In this document: positions 27,125-36,346 of the stretch, piece by piece
Numbering within the stretch: the stretch's first letter is position 1
How the letters are laid out: every line of letters begins with the position of its first letter
Assembly: GCF_024347055.1 (NCBI RefSeq)
Contig: NZ_AP024895.1
Location: 3,534,001 to 3,598,000, forward strand
DNA from: Vibrio porteresiae DSM 19223
Lineage (GTDB): Bacteria; Pseudomonadota; Gammaproteobacteria; Enterobacterales; Vibrionaceae
Direction of reading: 5' to 3'
DNA length: 64,000 bases
Made by a program: the position numbers and the translations under genes
The notes under the pieces: generated by a model
Databases searched by the model: none
The model's input: only the letters and a program-made list of their open reading frames with translations
Told to the model about the DNA's origin: nothing

Positions 27125-28315
27125 TTAAGGCTCAAGCACCCATTGATGCCATTTTCGACCTACATCAGAGAATAGTACTAATAACGCAGGAACGACAAGC
27201 CACATTTGTATTGCAATTAGCCAATAAGGTGTCATTTCTAACTTCTGCACTAATGCAACTACCAGCCCAGAACCGCTCATTTGAAATAAGCCCAATAATG
27301 CAGCAGCGGTACCCGCTTTATCACCAAATGGTGCTAGCGCCTTCCCTGCAGCTGAACCAAGAATCCAAGCGAATCCAACAGAGGAAATAAAAATAGGCAG
27401 CATAAAACGCCATGCAGCTTGTTCTGTGGACAAAACAACCATGACAGTTCCGGCAATACCGAGTAAAAGAATACCTGCAATAATTGATCGATGAGTACCC
27501 AATTTATCCATCACTTTGGGGGCACTTAAACATGCGACAATATTAATAACCGCATTAATGCCAAACCAAAAGGTAAATTGATCCATCGACAGTCCGAGAC
27601 GCTGCATTAGAACCAATGGAGCAGAAGTGACGTACGCCAAAATAACTCCCATCGACAACATACACAAGCCCGCATGAAATAAAAATGACGGATTTTTTAC
27701 GACATCCCAATAACGACTTAACTGAAACGTTGGCATTTTCTCTTGGCTTGGGTTCGTTTCTTTCATACTAAACCAGAGTAAAGTGCCGCAAATCAGCGCA
27801 AATATCACCATAAACGAGAAATTTGCGCGCCAAGAAAAATGTTGTGTCAGCCAACTGCCCAAAATAGGAGCCAAAGCAGGAATAAAACAGATTGCGCCAT
27901 TAAGGTAGCTGATCATTTTGCCACTTTTCTCTGGACCAAACAGGTCACGTACACAAGCGAAAGCCGCTACCGACGTAGCACATGCACCTAAGCCTTGTAG
28001 TAATCGTCCGACGAGCATCCATTCCATTGTCTCTGCTTGCCAACAAAGAAACGCACTTGCGGTGTAAATCGCAATGCCCACCAGCGCAACCGTACGGCGT
28101 CCATATTTATCCGCTAATGGCCCAGCAAATAGCTGCCCTAACCCCATCGCAAACAAAAAGCCAGTAATCGTTAGTTTGGCAAGTTCATGTTCCACGTGAA
28201 ACGTCTTAGCAATCATAGGTAAAGCGGGCAAATAGATATCGATCGCTAGAGGACTAAATAGAACTAACAGCGTCAAAAGAACCATTTGGAAGCGTGACGG
28301 AGAAGCAGAGACCAT
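27125..28315 (-). CDS. Bcr/CflA-family multidrug efflux transporter
   Basis: MFS exporter of the drug:H+ antiporter-1 Bcr/CflA subfamily; about 396 aa with 12 hydrophobic helices. The loop 2-3 motif LFAGPLADKYGRR and the Bcr motif LFSPLAIDIYLPALPMI are present. The ATG at 28315 follows AAGGAG and starts just before helix 1; the upstream ATG at 28390 would add a hydrophobic leader not usual in the family. It is divergent from a LysR gene that is its likely regulator. It overlaps a parS-like site at 28188. Confidence 0.88.
   Translation of the reverse strand: MVSASPSRFQMVLLTLLVLFSPLAIDIYLPALPMIAKTFHVEHELAKLTITGFLFAMGLGQLFAGPLADKYGRRTVALVGIAIYTASAFLCWQAETMEWMLVGRLLQGLGACATSVAAFACVRDLFGPEKSGKMISYLNGAICFIPALAPILGSWLTQHFSWRANFSFMVIFALICGTLLWFSMKETNPSQEKMPTFQLSRYWDVVKNPSFLFHAGLCMLSMGVILAYVTSAPLVLMQRLGLSMDQFTFWFGINAVINIVACLSAPKVMDKLGTHRSIIAGILLLGIAGTVMVVLSTEQAAWRFMLPIFISSVGFAWILGSAAGKALAPFGDKAGTAAALLGLFQMSGSGLVVALVQKLEMTPYWLIAIQMWLVVPALLVLFSDVGRKWHQWVLEP
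28188..28203. other. parS-like site (15 of 16)
   Basis: TGTTCCACGTGAAACG differs only in its last base from the ParB target TGTTNCACGTGAAACA. It lies inside the Bcr/CflA gene, about 10 kb from the cluster in the thi genes. Confidence 0.75.
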
Positions 28316-28376
28316 CAATAAAACTCCTTGTTGAACCAGAAAGAAAGGAAATGCTGGCGCATCATAGAGCAATGAT

Positions 28377-28388
28377 GTTATGAATAAC
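28377..28388. promoter_or_regulatory. Possible LysR operator
   Basis: The short inverted repeat GTTAT-GA-ATAAC lies between the divergent Bcr/CflA and LysR genes, where a LysR-type box is expected. It is weak evidence, based on position and symmetry only. Confidence 0.3.
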
Positions 28389-28431
28389 AATGGTATGTAA
28401 TCATTCCTATTATTCCAGTTTGGAAAATCAT

Positions 28432-29373
28432 ATGAAGGTAGAAAAGCTCGCCCGTATCGACCTCAATTTATTGGTCTGCCTTAAAGTTCTCACTGAAGAA
28501 CTCAATGTCACTCGTGCAGCTAACCGACTGTTTCTCAGCCAATCGGCAGTCAGTAAATCACTTGCTAAATTGCGCGAGCAATTTGACGACCCTTTATTTA
28601 TCCGCACGTCACATGGATTGAAAGCCACACCTAAGACGCTATTTTTGAAACCCAAACTCGATGCACTCACTCATCAATTGGATCTTATTTCTCAACCTAT
28701 CGAATTCAATCCAACCCACAGTGAATACCATTTCCAAATTGCAGCAGTTGAGAGCATCTATCCCCTATTGCTTCCTCACTTTTTGCCAACGCTGTTTCAA
28801 TTGGGACCAAAGCTAAATATCAGCACTCATGCTTGGAATAACGACACGCTAAAAAAACTGCAATTAGGTGAATTGGACCTAGGTATCGTCGGCCGTGATG
28901 TGGATATCAATGATTCGCGCATCACTATGCCATTACCCTCAGACATCACGAGCGAAGAGATTTGTCGAGATAATCAAATGTGTTTAGTAAGGCAAGATCA
29001 TCCAGTATTACAAGGTGATTGGAGTTTAGATACCTATCTCTCCTTGCGACATGTGCAAGTGAGATACGATGGTAATGACCGATGGCTGCTTGATTACCGT
29101 TTAGCTGATATAGGAAGAGAGCGAGATATCGCTATCACAGTACCCGATCACAATAGTGCTGCAACTCTTTGTACTTATACCGATTTTATTTTTACTGCAC
29201 CCAGTCACTTTGCCCATGAGATGGTAAAACAACGCAATTTGATTGCGTTACCTCTCCCGTTAGAATTTCCCCCCATGGCATACACACTGTTGTGGAGTAA
29301 AGAACGAAATAGCGACCAAGCGTTAACTTGGTTACGCGAACTGATTAAGACCAAAACAGCGCATTTACAGTAG
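28432..29373 (+). CDS. LysR-family regulator
   Basis: LysR-type regulator of about 313 aa from the ATG at 28432 (MKVEKLARIDLNLL). The N-terminal winged helix (EELNVTRAANRLFLSQSAVSKSLAKLREQFDDPLFIRTSHGLKATPKT) is followed by a substrate-binding domain. The upstream ATG at 28390 adds 14 residues not normally present. It probably controls the divergent efflux gene; the inducer is unknown. Confidence 0.87.
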   Translation: MKVEKLARIDLNLLVCLKVLTEELNVTRAANRLFLSQSAVSKSLAKLREQFDDPLFIRTSHGLKATPKTLFLKPKLDALTHQLDLISQPIEFNPTHSEYHFQIAAVESIYPLLLPHFLPTLFQLGPKLNISTHAWNNDTLKKLQLGELDLGIVGRDVDINDSRITMPLPSDITSEEICRDNQMCLVRQDHPVLQGDWSLDTYLSLRHVQVRYDGNDRWLLDYRLADIGRERDIAITVPDHNSAATLCTYTDFIFTAPSHFAHEMVKQRNLIALPLPLEFPPMAYTLLWSKERNSDQALTWLRELIKTKTAHLQ

Positions 29374-29486
29374 TCGTCCGGTTGCTAATTGCACCCTAAG
29401 GGCAAAAAGAGTAGCTTAGGCTTTCACGTCCAAAATTACACAAGCTCAAAGTCAAATAAAAGGACTGTTGTTAAAGGATATTACAG

Positions 29487-31277
29487 ATGCAACCATTTAC
29501 ATCTCAACGTGTCGAAGCTCTCCGTAGCTGGATGGCACAACATCAACTCGATGCCATGATCATCCCTCATGAAGACGAATATCTCGGCGAATATGTTCCA
29601 GAACATAACGAACGTCTACACTGGTTAACTGGATTTACAGGTTCAGCAGGTGCGGCGGTCGTAAGCCAAGATAAAGCGGCAATTTTTGTTGATGGCCGTT
29701 ACACAGTGCAAGTACGCAAACAAGTACCCGCAGAGATATTCGAATACCGTCATCTCGTTGAACAGCCTTATTTAACCTGGCTAACAGAGCAATTGCCTAC
29801 CGGTAGCAAAGTAGGTTTCGATCCAAGAATGCACCGAGCCAACTGGTTAACCGCTGCACAAGCAAAACTTGCAGGTGACATCGAACTTGTAGCGGTAGAA
29901 AGTAACCCTGTTGATGAGTTATGGCATGATCGACCAGCAGCGGTTGTTTCTCCTATGCGCTTGATGGGCAATGAATTAGTTGGTGAAAGTAGCCTAACTA
30001 AACGTCAAAAAATTGCGAAAATTCTCCAAAGCAAGAAAGCCGATAGCGTTATCTTGACTGAACTGGACTCTATTTGTTGGTTACTGAATATTCGTGGCCT
30101 CGATGTTTCTCGCCTGCCTGTACTACTTTCACACGCTATTTTGCACAATACTGGTGATGTGGACTTTTTCCTCGATCCAGCTCGTTTAGCAGAAGGCTTT
30201 TTCGCCCATGTTGGCGAAGGTGTTCGCGTGCATCACCCAGACGAATTAGCACAACAACTTGCCGCACTTACAGGTAAACGCGTTATCGTTGATCCAGCCA
30301 CCAGCAATGCTTGGTTTACTCTCACTCTACAAAACGTAGGTGCAGAATTGGTTGCAGACTCAGACCCATGCCTAACTCCTAAAGCAGCAAAAAATGCCAC
30401 TGAAATTTCTGGTATGAAAGCATGTCACGTGCGTGATGGTGCAGCGATGGTGAACTTCCTAGCTTGGTTAGATAGCGAAGTTGCAGCGGGGCACGACCTA
30501 AACGAAGCACAAGTGTCTGACCGCCTACAAGCGTTTCGCGAACAAGACCCGACCTTAGCAGACTTAAGCTTTGATACTATTTCTGCAGCGGCAAGCAACG
30601 CAGCGATGTGTCACTACAATCACATTAACCAGCCGGAACCAGGCAAACTAGAGATCAACACGCTCTACCTAGTCGACTCAGGCGGTCAATACATCGATGG
30701 CACAACGGATATCACTCGTACGATCGCTATCGGTGAAGTCAGCCAAGAGATGAAGCAACAATATACCTTAGTACTGAAAGGTCATATTGCACTGGCTAAA
30801 GCTCGTTTTCCGAAAGGCACCTGTGGCCATCAACTGGACATCTTAGCTCGTCAATATTTATGGGCTAATGGTTATGATTATGATCACGGAACAGGTCATG
30901 GCGTCGGTCACTTCTTAAGTGTTCATGAAGGTCCTCAGCGTATCGGTAAAGCAGTGAATAATTTCCCTCTTCAACCTGGTATGGTGTTATCAAATGAGCC
31001 TGGTTACTACCGTGCCGATGGGTTTGGCATTCGTATCGAGAACCTAGAACTTGTGGTTGATATTGAAACCGAAGGCGATTTCGATGTACTTGGCTTTGAA
31101 GCGCTTACTCGTTGCCCTATCGACAAGCGTGCTATTGATACGAACCTTTTAACCAAACCAGAGTTGCATTGGTTAAACGAGTACCATGAAAGCGTATGGA
31201 ATGATGTGAGTCCTCTCGTTTCTGACGATGTAAAACAATGGCTACGTAATGCGACAACCCCTATTCACCACGACTAA
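29487..31277 (+). CDS. Aminopeptidase P family protein (Xaa-Pro)
   Basis: M24B metallopeptidase that removes an N-terminal residue preceding proline. At 596 aa it is the long, three-domain form (two creatinase-like N-terminal domains plus a pita-bread domain), larger than E. coli PepP (441 aa). Metal ligands are visible in order: YLVDSGGQY (Asp), DGTTDITRT (Asp), GTGHGVGHFLSVHEGP (His), LSNEPGYY (Glu) and IRIENL (Glu). There is no signal peptide, so it is cytoplasmic. It is monocistronic with its own terminator. Confidence 0.92.
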   Translation: MQPFTSQRVEALRSWMAQHQLDAMIIPHEDEYLGEYVPEHNERLHWLTGFTGSAGAAVVSQDKAAIFVDGRYTVQVRKQVPAEIFEYRHLVEQPYLTWLTEQLPTGSKVGFDPRMHRANWLTAAQAKLAGDIELVAVESNPVDELWHDRPAAVVSPMRLMGNELVGESSLTKRQKIAKILQSKKADSVILTELDSICWLLNIRGLDVSRLPVLLSHAILHNTGDVDFFLDPARLAEGFFAHVGEGVRVHHPDELAQQLAALTGKRVIVDPATSNAWFTLTLQNVGAELVADSDPCLTPKAAKNATEISGMKACHVRDGAAMVNFLAWLDSEVAAGHDLNEAQVSDRLQAFREQDPTLADLSFDTISAAASNAAMCHYNHINQPEPGKLEINTLYLVDSGGQYIDGTTDITRTIAIGEVSQEMKQQYTLVLKGHIALAKARFPKGTCGHQLDILARQYLWANGYDYDHGTGHGVGHFLSVHEGPQRIGKAVNNFPLQPGMVLSNEPGYYRADGFGIRIENLELVVDIETEGDFDVLGFEALTRCPIDKRAIDTNLLTKPELHWLNEYHESVWNDVSPLVSDDVKQWLRNATTPIHHD

Positions 31278-31292
31278 TTAATAACCCCTCTG

Positions 31293-31330
31293 AATCCCTT
31301 ATTGTTACGAACAATAAGGGATTTTTTTTA
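31293..31330 (+). terminator. Terminator of the aminopeptidase gene
   Basis: TCCCTTATTGT and ACAATAAGGGA arms with a 5-base loop, followed by a run of eight T residues. Confidence 0.88.
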
Positions 31331-31503
31331 CCTAAGTAAGCCTAAAATCCCACCTCTAATCAAATCCAGACAAAATAAATTTATTTTTATTAATTTTTAA
31401 CCTTAAAAAACAATTGCTTAATATAAAAATCAGGTACAAACACATACCAGATCGCAAAACTTTAGTTTGAGATCTAAACATTATATGCGTAACATTAAAG
31501 TTA

Positions 31504-31517
31504 ATTAATCGTTCAAT
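31504..31517. promoter_or_regulatory. Predicted BetI operator
   Basis: ATTAATCGTTCAAT matches the palindromic BetI-type operator core ATTGAACGTTCAAT at 12 of 14 positions. It lies 23 bp before betI, and autoregulation of the bet operon by choline-responsive BetI would fit. Confidence 0.5.
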
Positions 31518-31539
31518 AAAATTAACTGAGGGGTAACAA

Positions 31540-32139
31540 ATGCCTAAGGTCGGAATGCCAGACATACGCAAACCTCAACTTGTTAATGCAACAATGACCG
31601 TGATAGAACGCGTTGGATTGCAATCCGCCAGCATCGCTTTGATCAGTGAAGAAGCTGGTGTATCAACCGGAATCATTAACCATTATTTCGGTGGTAAACA
31701 TGGATTACTCGAAGAAACAATGCGTTCTATCTTACGAGCCCATGGAAAAACCGTAACTAACGCCCTGAGCTCATTACCCGCTTCAGCTCATAAGCAGCGC
31801 ATTTTGGCTATCGTTGCAGCTAATTTTGAGGGACAGCAAGCGAACAACAAGGTCGCAAAAACTTGGCTCGCCTTTTGGTCTTACTCTATGCATGACAACC
31901 AATTGCAACGTCTGCAACGGGTTAATGAACAACGTCTGTTATCTCACCTATTAATTGAACTCAAAGCATTATTCAGCAACTCACAGGCGCATCATATTGC
32001 CCAAGCAATAGCTGCTCTCATTGATGGGTTATGGCTAAGAGCTGCCTTAAACCCTGACGGACTATCTGCGCAGCAAAGCCAGTTGATTATCAAACACTAT
32101 CTCGAAACCCAACTTCAAGCGCTACATACACAGCATTAA
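31540..32139 (+). CDS. betI: Choline-responsive repressor BetI
   Basis: TetR-family repressor of choline oxidation genes; 199 aa against 195 in E. coli. It begins MPKVGMPDIRKPQLVNATM and has the helix-turn-helix SIALISEEAGVSTGIINHYFGGKHGLLEETMR. GAGGGG precedes the ATG. It is the first gene of betI-betB-betA-choX-choW-choV. Confidence 0.95.
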   Translation: MPKVGMPDIRKPQLVNATMTVIERVGLQSASIALISEEAGVSTGIINHYFGGKHGLLEETMRSILRAHGKTVTNALSSLPASAHKQRILAIVAANFEGQQANNKVAKTWLAFWSYSMHDNQLQRLQRVNEQRLLSHLLIELKALFSNSQAHHIAQAIAALIDGLWLRAALNPDGLSAQQSQLIIKHYLETQLQALHTQH

Positions 32140-32154
32140 ACCAAAAGGCTTTTT

Positions 32155-33615
32155 ATGGAAATCGCATCTCTTTACATTCATGGTAAGGCGCGCAGAGCCT
32201 CATCCAATGAAACCTTTACGACGTATAACCCAGCCAACGGCAAACCTTTAGCGGTGTTAGGTCAAGCCAATGAGCAAGATGTTCAAGACGCTATTGATTC
32301 GGCCAAGCAAGGCTTCCAAGTTTGGTCAAAAATGACAGCAACAGAGCGTAGCCGCATTTTGTTAAAAGCGGTCGCCTTACTGCGAGAACGTAATGACGAA
32401 TTGGCCGCTCTAGAAGTGCAAGACACTGGGAAACCCATACAAGAAGCGATCTGTGTTGATATCGCAACCGGAGCTGATGTCATTGAATACTTTGCCGGGC
32501 TTGCACCTGCACAAGAAGGCAGCCAACAACCATTATCAGAGAACCAGTTTTTTTATACTCGCAAAGAACCGCTAGGGATTTGTGCAGGTATTGGCGCCTG
32601 GAACTACCCAATTCAGATTGCGATGTGGAAGTCAGCGCCCGCTCTGGCCGCTGGCAACGCAATGATCTTTAAACCCTCTGAAGAAACACCTCTCACGGCC
32701 TTAAAACTCGCCGAAATATTCACAGAAGCTGGTGTTCCAAACGGTGTGTTTAACGTTGTTCAGGGTGATGGACGAGTTGGTCAAATGCTGACTGCTCACC
32801 CAGAGATTGCCAAAGTATCCTTCACTGGAGAAGTCGGCACAGGTAAGAAAGTGATGAGCGCCAGCGCTCAAACGCTGAAATCTGTGACTATGGAACTCGG
32901 TGGCAAATCTCCGTTGATCATCTTTGACGATGCCAATGTGACTCAAGCTGTATCAGCCGCAATGATGGCCAACTTCTATACCCAAGGTGAAGTGTGTACC
33001 AACGGCACGCGAGTCTTTGTGCATGAGAAGATCTATGACCAATTTGTCGATCAACTTAAATCCCGCACAGAGAAACTGATCATTGGTGATCCGATGAATA
33101 TGGACACTCAAGTTGGTGCCTTGATTTCAACATCTCACATGAAAAAGGTGCTCGAATTCATCGAGAACGGTAAAAAAAGTGGCGCGACACTTTTAACTGG
33201 GGGTTATCAAGTGACCCAAGATGGTTTGGATAAAGGTAACTTTGTCGCTCCTACCATTTTTACTGACTGCGATGATCAGATGGATTTCGTGAAGCATGAA
33301 ATCTTTGGCCCTGTTATGGCTGTGCTGAAATTTTCTGATGAAGACGAAGCTATCTCACGCGCTAACAATACACAGTATGGCCTTGCGGCCGGTGTTTTTA
33401 CCCAAAATCTATCGCGCGCTCACCGTGTGATCCACCAGCTACAAGCTGGCATTTGCTGGATTAACACTTGGGGAGACTCTCCAGCCCAAATGCCTGTCGG
33501 CGGCTACAAGCTTTCTGGTATTGGCCGAGAGAACGGCGTGGAAACTCTTGATCACTATACCCAAACCAAAAGCGTTCTTGTTGAGCTCAATGAGTTTGTC
33601 GGACCGTACGCATAA
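32155..33615 (+). CDS. betB: Betaine aldehyde dehydrogenase
   Basis: NAD(P)-dependent oxidation of betaine aldehyde to glycine betaine, an osmoprotectant. Its 486 aa compare with 490 in E. coli. The catalytic glutamate is in VTMELGGKSP and the catalytic cysteine in TQGEVCTNGTRVF; GAWNYPIQIAMWKSAPALAAGNAMIFKPSE is the cofactor-binding region. It starts 15 bp after betI and ends 9 bp before betA. Confidence 0.96.
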   Translation: MEIASLYIHGKARRASSNETFTTYNPANGKPLAVLGQANEQDVQDAIDSAKQGFQVWSKMTATERSRILLKAVALLRERNDELAALEVQDTGKPIQEAICVDIATGADVIEYFAGLAPAQEGSQQPLSENQFFYTRKEPLGICAGIGAWNYPIQIAMWKSAPALAAGNAMIFKPSEETPLTALKLAEIFTEAGVPNGVFNVVQGDGRVGQMLTAHPEIAKVSFTGEVGTGKKVMSASAQTLKSVTMELGGKSPLIIFDDANVTQAVSAAMMANFYTQGEVCTNGTRVFVHEKIYDQFVDQLKSRTEKLIIGDPMNMDTQVGALISTSHMKKVLEFIENGKKSGATLLTGGYQVTQDGLDKGNFVAPTIFTDCDDQMDFVKHEIFGPVMAVLKFSDEDEAISRANNTQYGLAAGVFTQNLSRAHRVIHQLQAGICWINTWGDSPAQMPVGGYKLSGIGRENGVETLDHYTQTKSVLVELNEFVGPYA

Positions 33616-33624
33616 GGAGTCACT

Positions 33625-35370
33625 ATGAAGCAGCATTACGATTACATAATTATTGGTGCCGGCTCCGCAGGCTGCGTATTGGCCGAACGGTTAACCGAAT
33701 CTGGTGAACACTCCGTACTACTGCTTGAAGCAGGTGGCAGTGACAAAAGCATTTTCATTCAGATGCCTACCGCACTTTCCTATCCAATGAATACCCCTAA
33801 ATATGCTTGGCAATTTGAGTCTCTTGCGGAAGAAGGTCTTGATGGTCGCCAGCTACACTGTCCTCGCGGCAAAGTGCTAGGCGGCAGTTCATCCATTAAT
33901 GGCATGGTCTATGTTCGAGGTCATGCGTGTGACTTTGACGAATGGCATGAACAAGGCGCAACAAATTGGGATTATGCCCATTGCCTACCCTACTTTAAAC
34001 GTGCTGAAAGCTGGATGGATGGCGAAGATGAATACCGTGGAGGCAATGGACCAGTAGCCACTTGCAATGGTAATGACATGCATCTTAACCCGCTTTATCA
34101 GGCGTTTATTGAAGCAGGGAAAGACGCAGGCTATCCAAAGACGCAAGACTATAACGGCTATCAGCAGGAAGGCTTTGGCCCTATGCATATGACGGTTGAT
34201 AACGGAGTTCGCGCGTCAACCTCAAACGCTTATCTGCGTCGAGCCATGAAACGCCCTAACCTCACTTTAATGAGTCATGTGCTTACTCGCAAAATATTAC
34301 TCAAAGATAAACAAGCTATTGGCGTTGAGTTTGAACAAAATGGCGCAATTCTCAATGCCTTTGCCAACCAAGAAGTGATCTCTAGCGCCGGTTCTGTCGG
34401 CTCGGTACAGCTGCTACAACTTTCAGGAATTGGACCGAAAGACGTACTCAGTAAAGCCGGTGTTGAACTGCTGCATGAACTTCCTGGCGTAGGTGAGAAC
34501 TTACAAGATCACCTTGAGGTCTATTTTCAATATCGCTGTAAGCAACCGATTACTCTTAACAGTAAGTTAGGGCTTATCAGCAAAGGGGTTATTGGCACGA
34601 AATGGCTACTTACTCGCAAAGGATTGGGTGCAACCAATCACTTTGAGTCTTGTGCATTTATTCGCTCTCGCGCTGGATTGAAATGGCCAAACATTCAGTA
34701 TCACTTCTTACCAGCAGCAATGAGATACGACGGACAAGCCGCATTCGATGGACACGGTTTTCAAGTGCACGTGGGTCCTAACAAACCGTTTAGCCGAGGT
34801 AAAATAGCGATTACCTCTGCTGACCCTAAAGCAAAACCAGCGATCAAATTTAATTATCTGCAACATGAGCAAGATATCCAAGATTGGCGCGACTGCATTC
34901 GCCTTACTCGCGAAATTCTCGCGCAGCCAGCATTAGATAATTACCGTGGCGACGAAATCCAACCAGGATTTAATATCACCACAGACGAAGACATTGATCA
35001 CTGGGTTAAAGCGAATGTTGAGAGCGCTTATCACCCATCCTGTTCATGCAAGATGGGGAGCGATAACGACCCGATGGCAGTACTTGATGCTGAGTGCCGT
35101 GTGCGCGGAATTGAGGGCTTAAGAGTGGTCGACTCCTCCATCTTCCCAACCATTCCCAACGGTAACCTCAATGCTCCTACCATCATGGTGGCTGAGCGAG
35201 CGGCAGACTTAATACTCGGTCGACAACTGTTACCTAAAAGCGAAGCCCCCGTTTGGATTGCGCCAAACTGGCAAGAACAACAGCGCTCAACGGCTCCCGA
35301 ACGAGATCAAATAAATACAACGAAATCGTCAGTAATTCATTCAAAAGAAAAGGAACTTCAACATGCGTAA
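33625..35370 (+). CDS. betA: Choline dehydrogenase
   Basis: GMC-family FAD flavoprotein that oxidises choline to betaine aldehyde, usually membrane-associated. The FAD motif YIIIGAGSAGCVLAERL is at residues 6-22, GMC signature 1 is GKVLGGSSSINGMVYVRG, and the active-site region is SAYHPSCSCKMG. At 581 aa it is longer than E. coli BetA (556) because of a polar C-terminal tail. Its last 8 bp overlap choX, which places the choline transporter under translational coupling with the dehydrogenase. Confidence 0.95.
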   Translation: MKQHYDYIIIGAGSAGCVLAERLTESGEHSVLLLEAGGSDKSIFIQMPTALSYPMNTPKYAWQFESLAEEGLDGRQLHCPRGKVLGGSSSINGMVYVRGHACDFDEWHEQGATNWDYAHCLPYFKRAESWMDGEDEYRGGNGPVATCNGNDMHLNPLYQAFIEAGKDAGYPKTQDYNGYQQEGFGPMHMTVDNGVRASTSNAYLRRAMKRPNLTLMSHVLTRKILLKDKQAIGVEFEQNGAILNAFANQEVISSAGSVGSVQLLQLSGIGPKDVLSKAGVELLHELPGVGENLQDHLEVYFQYRCKQPITLNSKLGLISKGVIGTKWLLTRKGLGATNHFESCAFIRSRAGLKWPNIQYHFLPAAMRYDGQAAFDGHGFQVHVGPNKPFSRGKIAITSADPKAKPAIKFNYLQHEQDIQDWRDCIRLTREILAQPALDNYRGDEIQPGFNITTDEDIDHWVKANVESAYHPSCSCKMGSDNDPMAVLDAECRVRGIEGLRVVDSSIFPTIPNGNLNAPTIMVAERAADLILGRQLLPKSEAPVWIAPNWQEQQRSTAPERDQINTTKSSVIHSKEKELQHA

Positions 35371-36286
35371 AGTCATTACTTTCACCACAGCAGCATTACT
35401 TTCACTGAATGCATACGCCAATAGCTGTAGCTCGGTAAGCTTTGCCGATGTAGGTTGGACGGATATTACGTCCACAACCTCTGTTACTTCACAGATCTTA
35501 AAAGGCTTAGGTTATCAAACACGAACCGAGTTGCTTTCGGTCCCTGTAACCTACTCATCGATGGCAAGTGGTGACATCGACGTCTTCTTAGGTAACTGGA
35601 TGCCAACGATGGAAGGTGATATTGCTAAGTATCGTGACTCGGGCAAAGTCGATGTATTACAAGCCAACTTGGTTGGCGCAAAATACACCTTAGCGGTTCC
35701 TAAATATGTTTACGATGCTGGCGTACATTCCTTTGCGGACCTCGCCAAATACGCGGACAAGTTCCATAACCGCATCTACGGCATTGAACCAGGAAACGAC
35801 GGCAACCGTCTGATTCAATCAATGATTGATAAGAATGCGTTCGATCTCAAAGATTTCTCATTGGTGGAATCAAGTGAAGCAGGCATGGTGTCTCAAGTTG
35901 ATCGTGCGGTTCGTCGCCATCAATGGATCGCCTTCTTGGGTTGGGCACCTCACCCTATGAACAGCAAATTTGATATGAAATATCTCAGCGGTGGTGATGA
36001 TTACTTTGGCCCTAATTTCGGAGGTGCCAAGGTCTTTACCAACGTTCGTGATGGATTCGTTAAACAGTGCCCAAATGTTGGCAAGCTCGTCTCCAATCTC
36101 AAATTTAATCTGAATATGGAAAATCACTTGATGGACCGTATTCTCAATCAAAATCAGAAACCTGAAGTTGCAGCTAAGCAATGGCTAAAAGCTAACGAAC
36201 AATACCTGGATAAGTGGTTGGCGGGAGTCAAAACCATTGATGGCAAACCGGGTAAATCTGCAGTTATTGCTTATCTAAACAAGTAA
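35363..36286 (+). CDS. choX: Choline/betaine ABC transporter binding protein
   Basis: Periplasmic substrate-binding protein of the OpuAC/ProX class; 307 aa with a signal peptide ending at AYA (residue 19). Its place in the bet operon points to choline. Typical segments are SCSSVSFADVGWTDITSTTSVTSQILKGLGY, VFLGNWMPTMEGDI and WIAFLGWAPHPMN. It overlaps betA by 8 bp and is followed by a hairpin and then the permease gene. Confidence 0.92.
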   Translation: MRKVITFTTAALLSLNAYANSCSSVSFADVGWTDITSTTSVTSQILKGLGYQTRTELLSVPVTYSSMASGDIDVFLGNWMPTMEGDIAKYRDSGKVDVLQANLVGAKYTLAVPKYVYDAGVHSFADLAKYADKFHNRIYGIEPGNDGNRLIQSMIDKNAFDLKDFSLVESSEAGMVSQVDRAVRRHQWIAFLGWAPHPMNSKFDMKYLSGGDDYFGPNFGGAKVFTNVRDGFVKQCPNVGKLVSNLKFNLNMENHLMDRILNQNQKPEVAAKQWLKANEQYLDKWLAGVKTIDGKPGKSAVIAYLNK

Positions 36287-36297
36287 CTTTTTCTTCA

Positions 36298-36325
36298 TAA
36301 GGTGGCGTGTTTTCACTCCACCTTA
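36298..36325 (+). other. Intergenic hairpin choX-choW
   Basis: TAAGGTGG pairs with CCACCTTA around a 12-base loop, with no clear U-tract. Like the hairpins after araF and ytfQ it follows a binding-protein gene, and it makes a choW start at 36302 unlikely. Confidence 0.6.
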
Positions 36326-36346
36326 AGCAACAAAAAAGGAATTATT

